DNA from: Talpa occidentalis
Taxonomy: Eukaryota; Chordata; Mammalia; Eulipotyphla; Talpidae
Reading direction: 5' to 3'
DNA length: 64,000 bases
Assembly: GCF_014898055.3 (NCBI RefSeq)
Contig: NW_023603184.1
Location: 108,676,615-108,740,614 of the forward strand
Positions 58,050 through 64,000 of this stretch are shown piece by piece. The notes under the pieces are model-generated. The model ran no database searches and was not told where the DNA came from. It saw nothing but the letters and a program-made list of their open reading frames with translations. Both the position numbers and the translations under genes were made by a program. Numbering within the stretch: the stretch's first letter is position 1; every line of letters begins with the position of its first letter.

Positions 58050-58175
58050 TCCAAATAATAAAAGCTATCATTTTCCAAGCAATCATTATGTTTCTGGTAT
58101 AGGATTGGTACTTCATATACATTATCTCATTGAGTCCTAACACTGTGAGGTAAAGAATAGTACGCCCATTTTACA
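58050..58175 (-). mobile_element. MIR SINE fragment
   Basis: Antisense MIR: CAATCATTATGTTTCTGGTA, CATTATCTCATTGAGTCCTA, ACACTGTGAGGTAAAGAATA and CGCCCATTTTACAGAAAGA. Confidence 0.75.
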
Positions 58176-59454
58176 GAAAGATTTTTACCTTGAAGAGATT
58201 TATAATTCTCCCAATGCCATGTAGCAAGGACCTGATGTATAGAATAACCAAGAACACAATTTTATCCCAATATAACCTTCCAACATTGCTTCTAATCTGC
58301 ACCATTCTAGATACTTGTCTATCTAAGCAATTACTTCTTAGAGGAAAAGGACTTCAGATAATCTTTAAAGGAAAAAAGAGATCATGAGTTACAGTATTCC
58401 AGTCCTGAGTGAGTACCTGAAAACTATTTGGACAAACTCATTTTACCGCAAGAAACAGCAATAAGGTCACAGGTTAGTTTTGGGTCACATAGCAAGTTAC
58501 TCAGCAGGATTTCTTCTCATCCTATCACTAGTGTTCCTGAAGGCAATACATCTAGTTGGGTTGGTAAGGGAACTCTGCAAAATATGGTCTTCCCTTTTCT
58601 AATTTTAGTGATAATTTTTCTGCTTTATTCTCTTTACTACCTTCCCCACCTCCCCTGATATTTGAGATGTGATTAGAATTGGAAAGATAGGGCCAAGGGA
58701 GAAAACATATTCTGTTTTTAGTTTCTTAACATAGGGATAAAAGATATTTGTTTTGGAGGAGAAGTAAGATGGAAAGAGTAATCAAATACGCAATCAACAA
58801 ACATTAGCACTTACTGCTTGCCAGATACTCAAATAGTCATTAACTTGATAAATAAAGGAGTCTGTTCCGCAGCCTAGTGAGAAAAATCAATACAATCAAT
58901 ACAGAACAGTCATTACAATCTAACATTGCAACTACCATAAGAGAAACAGAAAAAGTGATATGAAAAGGAAAGACTATCAAGGAGTTAAGCTCAGGTTAGA
59001 TGGGTATGCAGGAAGTCTGTGAGAAGTCCCAAAGATGAGCACCGTGTTTGACTCATGTGTGAGAGGCATGAAAACAACTGCAAAATTCTGGCAAAGAATG
59101 GACACACTAGGATATTTGCCTTTTTGACTGTTAAAGGAGATGATGTTCTGGCATCTGTAGATACTCAATAAATGTAAAGTGCTTACAACCTGAAAAAACA
59201 TAAAGTATTATTCTTTCCTATTTAAGGAGTCTAAGAACATCTCTTCCCCTTTCTTTTCTCTTACCTGCCCTCCTTCACTGCCTATAGTCACTCATCAAAT
59301 TAATTTATCAATAATGCCAAGAAGAGCATAGATTGTACTCATCAATCCAAAAGTGCTTCTGTTTAAAGCTGAAATTCCTTCTATGTTGTTTCTGGTGGTT
59401 GATCCTCATCCAGCTCATCCTTTCACCTGGAGCAAGCATGAAACTCCAAATATC
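58176..59454. other. Unassigned noncoding DNA
   Basis: About 1.3 kb without recognised genes or repeats. Confidence 0.5.
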
Positions 59455-59640
59455 ACTATTACACTTCAATCATTAGAAAGTTCTTTCTCATACTGAATTG
59501 AAATCTGCCTCCCTATAACCCCACCCACTAAATCTGATCATGCCTGCTAGAACTTCAGAAAAATGAATCTACTCCTTTGTCCACATGTCATCCCTTCAAG
59601 AGTTTTCAGGCAGCTGCCATGTCTTTGAAACCATCTTACC
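59455..59640 (-). mobile_element. CR1/L3-like LINE relic
   Basis: The plus strand shows AGTTCTTTCTCATACTGAAT, TGAAATCTGCCTCCCTATAA, CCACCCACTAAATCTGATC, CCACATGTCATCCCTTCAAG and CAGGCAGCTGCCATGTCTTT. This is the antisense of the CR1/L3 3' region ('CTGCCTCCCTGTAACTTCCACCC'). Recognised from memory. Confidence 0.55.
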
Positions 59641-59927
59641 ATCTTATCTGACAGCAGATGGTGAAGTACGCATCTTGTCCTGTTACTGGAGGAGATAGGA
59701 AATGGCAGCATGGGGGTGGGGAGACTCACAAAGATTCTGCTTTGTGTCTTTCTTCATACTAGAATGCTTAAATTGGCTTCAACCAGTGTGCTGAAATCAT
59801 GATCCTAATGCACACTATCTCATGGTCATGGTAAGGCTTGAGAGAAATTAAGAAGCGAGCTACCCTGAGAGACTTTGAAGAGGTACAATTTAATCACAGG
59901 CCCCAGTGACTATTAAAAATCATTCCA

Positions 59928-60204
59928 GGGCCTCCCTGGTGGTGCAAGGAGTTAAGACACAACCTATAAAGCAATCCGCAGCTACTGCAGCACAGAGTTC
60001 AATCCCGAGCCAGGGAGCTACCCACATGGTGCAGCAGACCTCTCCTGACTCACCCGCTGCTCCTCTCAGCAGTGTGTTTCGGTCATTCTGCCTGTTCTGT
60101 TCCCCACTCTATCTCTGGTGAACCCTCTCACCCTTCACACCTCTGGCCTGTACCCCAGTTATTGTATGCACAAATAAATCAATCTTGAAAAAAATAAAAA
60201 TTAA
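59928..60204 (+). mobile_element. tRNA-type SINE, B-type
   Basis: Starts GGGCCTCCCTGGTGGTGCAA and ends GCACAAATAAATCAATCTTG. TSD AAAAATCATTCCAG at about 59914-59927 and AAAAATGATTCCAG at 60205-60218. Confidence 0.95.
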
Positions 60205-60332
60205 AAAAATGATTCCAGGGAGGACCCATCAAACAACCACCATAAATTATCCCCATGGAACAGTTCAGATGTTGCCTTTGAATTATTTTTCCTAATGTGA
60301 GACAATAGACTTGCCATGTGGCCAACATTTAC

Positions 60333-60599
60333 CTTTTTTTTTTTTAAAGATTTATTTATTTATTTATACAAGAACCAGGGTACAGGCCAGATTCGCCAGA
60401 GGATGAGAGGATTCACCAGAGACAGAGCATGGAACAGAACAGGCAGACTGACAAAATAAACTGCTGAGGGGAGCAGCGGGCGAGACAGGAGAGGTCTGCC
60501 TCGCCATGTGGGACCCTCGCCGCTGGCCAAACTGGCGCTGCAGAGGCTGTGGGCAGCTTCGCAACCCAGAACTCAACCGCTGCGCCACCGAGGAGGCCC
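60333..60599 (-). mobile_element. tRNA-type SINE, A-like head on B-type body
   Basis: Minus strand: head with GTTGCGAAGCTGCCCACAG (A-type) joined to a body with GCCTGTTCTGTTCCATGCTC and tail TGGCCTGTACCCTGG (B-type). The B-box segment is deleted (CCAGTTTGGCCAGCGG). Possible TSD ACATTTACCTTTTT and ACACTTTGCATTTTT, imperfect. Confidence 0.9.
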
Positions 60600-60615
60600 T
60601 ACACTTTGCATTTTT

Positions 60616-61440
60616 AAATGAGCCTGTTGGAGTATACCCTGAAGACTCAGAATTGCTACACACCCACAGTAAACAATTTTACTTGGTATAATTACTGATA
60701 CTTCAGAGACATGATTACAAGAAATCAAACATTTCTAAAGATCAGCTTGCCTTTTCCCCTTATCAGGCAAGAGTGCATTACCCTGTGCCTTTTCCAAAGC
60801 ATTGTAAGAGGAAGATAACCAATTTGAGGACCTGTGAAATTCTTGACAAATTTAAAATTTGCTTATGTAAGTTATATCAGGGAGGCAAGAAAGGATTTGG
60901 AAGGGCTTAAAGGGGTCTCTCTGCTAGGACAGCAGCAGTTTGAAAGTGTGCCACCACATCTGGACATTTGGCACAGGCCACGTGGGGCTCTACTTGGCAG
61001 CTATGGAAAAGGAAAGACAGGAAGTGACCAGAGAGAAAGAAGCTTGTGCGTACCACCATAAAACCACAAAGCTGAGAGAGAAATGGCTGGTTTCAGGACA
61101 CAGAGAAGGGAGAAACCTGGAGATGTGAGAGGGAAAAGACACTGCTGACATTCAGTAGGCTCGGTGGTATCAGGAATGACCATATGGTCACTGCAGTTGA
61201 TGTGGTTTCCACAACCCCTGGGGTTGTCTGAAATAGTGAGTCATGCAGGCAAAGGCAAAGTTCCACAGAGCACTGGCTAGAGAACTTTATTCAGACATCA
61301 TCATCTTCTGGGGAGCCAGGAGAAATTCTGACTCCAGGGCTTTACCTCCTTTTAGAATTTGAGGGTGAGGTTTGGGCCTAGAAGAATCTGTGCACACAAA
61401 TATGCTTATGGATGGTGAGGCATGATATATCTATATATTA
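60616..61440. other. Unassigned noncoding DNA
   Basis: No gene recognised. Frames of 60-75 codons at 60834-61183 overlap on both strands and lack domains. Confidence 0.45.
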
Positions 61441-61443
61441 AAT

Positions 61444-61477
<34 letters not shown>
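61444..61477. repeat. (AC)n(AT)n microsatellite
   Basis: About 12 CA units followed by five TA units. Confidence 0.97.
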
Positions 61478-61478
<1 letters not shown>

Positions 61479-61482
61479 AAAT

Positions 61483-61779
61483 GACTCTATGTAACTATCT
61501 ACATACACACATATTATATTTATATAATAAAATACTGAGGTAGGTAGCCAGTGGTCCACATTGCCATAGAGGACCTTGGTAGACAAAAATCTGTGGGGAA
61601 AGGCCAGCGTTAATCAATGAGAGCACACAAGCTGGTTCTCTAGAATTCACCCGTGACCGGCTATAAATGGGAATTAGCAGCTTAAGGAAAAAGTGTGCTG
61701 TCGTTAATACAGCAAGGAGGAACTGAGCGTGGCATATTTTTGAACTTTTACTAAGAACTCCAGTAATTCTGATTTGATT
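61483..61779. other. Unassigned noncoding DNA
   Basis: Nothing recognised. Confidence 0.45.
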
Positions 61780-61958
61780 GAAAACTTGTACAAATCTTCA
61801 AGTATGTGGATCACCTGGGATACTTATAAAATATTTAGATTTCCATGTCTTACCTCAGACCTGGTGAGTCAGAACCTTCAAAGGTAAATTCCAAGAATCT
61901 GCATTTTTTGCAAGCTCTCCAAGGTTTCATTTACATGTGAAAGACTAAGAATCACAGT
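61780..61958. mobile_element. hAT-type MITE relic
   Basis: GTATGTGGATCACCTGGGAT, ACCTCAGACCTGGTGAGTCA, CAAGAATCTGCATTTTTTGC and TGAAAGACTAAGAATCACA fit the 'GAATCACCTGGG..CTGATTCAG..GAATCTGCATTT' pattern of MER5-type elements. Family not settled. Confidence 0.55.
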
Positions 61959-62473
61959 ACTAGAGATGTGTTTAGGGCCAGCCTGTTTGATCAGAAGCAT
62001 GGACACAAAGAGAAGGCTATGCAGAAGAGAAACAAGACTAAGATTCTACCTTCCACATTCTGAGTCTGGATGATTTTAAAAACTGTGCATGTAGTAAGAA
62101 GGTATATATGGACTTCAGCTCTTCTGGTAATGCTGCATATAGTTCATCAATTACATCTTTTTCTTGCTGATTACTTTGTTTACTAAATTCCAACTTAGAA
62201 AATCCAATCCAGTTATTAAAATAAATGGACATGAATCACCAAGGTGTCAATTCAACTACAATCCAGGTACCTGAGAGAAGAAAATGTCCTTGGTTCACTG
62301 TTGTCACACAGACCCTGATTACATAAGCTGGCACTTATACCTGGGTAGCTCTCTGATTTAAGTCACTTCCAAAATTGTACCAACTTCATGGAACACATGA
62401 ATACAGAAGTTACAAGTTAAGTCACTCGGTCTTTCCAAAAATCCTAGATGCCAGGTTACATATTTTGTTATTA
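61959..62473. other. Unassigned noncoding DNA
   Basis: No gene or repeat family recognised. Confidence 0.5.
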
Positions 62474-62490
62474 AAAATTTGCTTGTGCAT

Positions 62491-62765
62491 GGGCCTCCCT
62501 GGTGGAGCAGCGGTTGAGCACTGGGTTGCGAAGCTGCCCGCAGCCTCTGCAGCACCGGTTCGATCCCTGGCTGCTCCCTGGTCACCGGAGGAGGGTCCCA
62601 CATGGCACGCAGACCTCTCCTGCCACCCGCTGCTCCCCTCAGCAGTGTACTTTGGTCCTTCTGCCTGCTCTGCTCCCCACTCTGGCTCTGGTGAATTCTC
62701 TCACCCTCCCGTGCTTCTGACTGTACCCATTGCTTGTATAAATAAATAAATAAATCTTTAAAAAA
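62491..62765 (+). mobile_element. tRNA-type SINE, young A-type
   Basis: Starts GGGCCTCCCTGGTGGAGCAG and ends AAATAAATAAATCTTTAAAA. TSD of about 15 bp, AAATTTGCTTGTGC before and AAATTTTGCTTGTGC after. B box GTTCGATCC intact. A 124-codon frame across it is a repeat shadow. Confidence 0.96.
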
Positions 62766-63029
62766 AATTTTGCTTGTGCTTCCTATAGTTAAAAATTTTC
62801 AAGTCTTTGTAGAGCAGACAATCCCATACCTCTGTTTTCTCTTTCATTTCATTGTTCTCCTAAAGTAAATGATGAAATGTAGATGAGAAAATAAAACATA
62901 TTACTTGAAAATACAGTTTCAAACTGAAGACTCAGAAATGAGAGTTGCAATGTCCTGGCAAAAAAAATCAGTGTACCTATGAGGTACTTGATATTATTAA
63001 AATTTTTAATATATAGAAAGGCTTCCTTT

Positions 63030-63255
63030 TAAGTATTGTAGGTACCAAGAACTTTGCTAAGTATGTTGTATGATTTCTGTCATTTTACCTGATAACAAGC
63101 TCAAGTTTCACTGTCTCTTAAACTTGAGAAACTGGGACACTGAGAGGTTGAGTACCTTGGTCAAGGTCACACAGTCAATAAGTGAAAGAGCAGAATTTAC
63201 TTCCACAAAATCTGAATCTAGAATCTGAACTCAACTACTAGACTATTTTACTTCC
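63030..63255 (-). mobile_element. MIR SINE relic
   Basis: Antisense MIR: GTACCAAGAACTTTGCTAAG, GAGAAACTGGGACACTGAGA, GGTTGAGTACCTTGGTCAAG, GTCACACAGTCAATAAGTGA and CTCAACTACTAGACTATTTT. Close to full length with a replaced middle section. Confidence 0.85.
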
Positions 63256-64000
63256 CATCTTTAATAGTTCAAAAAAATGAAAATAAATGAGATACATTTA
63301 ATTATCAGCATTTCCTGGTAATATTTAAGGCTATGTTCAATGATCAATTTATTAAAAAATACTTCAGAGGTATAAAATCAAAATGCCTGTGTTTATGTAC
63401 AAGTTTGTGTATTTGCACACCAATAAATGGCATTTAATGCTTTGCATTCTCATTCTAAGCCTTATATTTTCTCTAACATACAGGGTAATAACTCTCCCTA
63501 AGTCTGTGAGGGAAAGTTTCCTACCTCTGAAGTATCAATTCTAAGGACATCACAGGAGTCATTCAATTTCTATATGAAATTTAAAATCTAATGTTAATAC
63601 CCATAAAGGTTTTCCTCCCTTACTTGTAATTTTTAAATTTACTTGTTTCAAAATTTAAGTATTACCAATTCTCTGGGTCTCATTTTTCTAATTTGTCAAT
63701 GAGGAATTTGCACTAAGATTTCTTTAAACCTTAAAATCCATGATTTTATTTGGCTGAATAGCAGTAACTCCCATACCCCTAGCTAATATTTCATAGAAAT
63801 ATCAATCTATTAAGACAGAGATGAATGAGAATATGAATTCTGGTTTGCATCAGGTATAAGCTGAACAAGAGTGCAGGCTTCTAAACCAAAAATATTACAT
63901 AATGTGCTAACTGTCAGACTGACCACCTTAACTAACACACACCAAAAACCACAGCTCGCTGTAGAATTTTACACAATTTCAGATGAGCATATTAAAGCAA
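63256..64000. other. Unassigned noncoding DNA to window end
   Basis: No gene, RNA gene or repeat family recognised. Confidence 0.5.

Overview
The window is AT-rich nuclear DNA from a placental mammal. I find no protein-coding gene, exon, tRNA or rRNA gene in it. The evidence for a mammal is the repeat content: MIR and L2 relics, a MER20 hAT element (a eutherian-wide family), several generations of L1 fragments, and 31 copies or fragments of one tRNA-derived SINE. The species is not certain. The SINE is not a primate, rodent, dog, horse, pig or ruminant family that I know. A bat (rhinolophoid type) is my best guess, held weakly. The region is either intergenic or inside a large intron.

The SINE starts GGGCCTCCC(C/T)GGTGG and carries a tRNA-like A box (TGGCGCAGCGG) and B box (GGTTCGATCCC). 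It has a roughly 150-bp body and a tail of AATAAATAAATCTTTAAAA. Copies form a graded series. B-type copies look older: their head reads GGCGCAAGGGGTTAAG, the body GTATTTCAGTCAGTCTGCC, and the tail CCTCTGGCCTGTACCCCAGT. Intermediate copies follow, and A-type copies look young and CpG-rich: GCAGCGGTTGAGCGCTGGG, TGTACTTCGGTCCTTCTGCC, CTTCTGACTGTACCCAGTGC. Most A-type copies keep target-site duplications (TSDs) of 14-19 bp. Most open frames above 60 codons lie in these SINEs or in simple repeats.

Layout. 1-8 kb: L1 3' ends, two copies of an old L1M-like segment, four SINEs, and a 5'-inverted (twin-primed) L1 at 7.5 kb. 8-20 kb: MIRs, L1 fragments, a tandem SINE pair at 14.4-15.0 kb, and a 1.2-kb L2 at 18.5-20 kb split by a SINE. 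20-31 kb: mostly unassigned DNA, a TG-rich tract, a very short fold-back L1 insertion at 24.9 kb, a SINE with a 40-A tail, and a tandem SINE pair at 27.8-28.3 kb. 31-37 kb: a run of L1 fragments with SINEs. 37-50 kb: a (GGAA)47 array grown inside a SINE tail at 40.5 kb, an L2, a chimeric SINE insertion at 43.3-43.7 kb, MER20 at 49 kb, and a 100-bp 'mini-SINE' at 49.5 kb. 50-64 kb: L1 end, MIRs, SINEs (one nested pair), hAT relics and a CR1/L3-like relic.

The most unusual signal is a head-only form of the SINE. Two copies stop at the same base and go straight into poly(A), which points to a separate short source locus. One of them is joined to about 175 bp of unrelated sequence and a second A-tail inside a single pair of TSDs.
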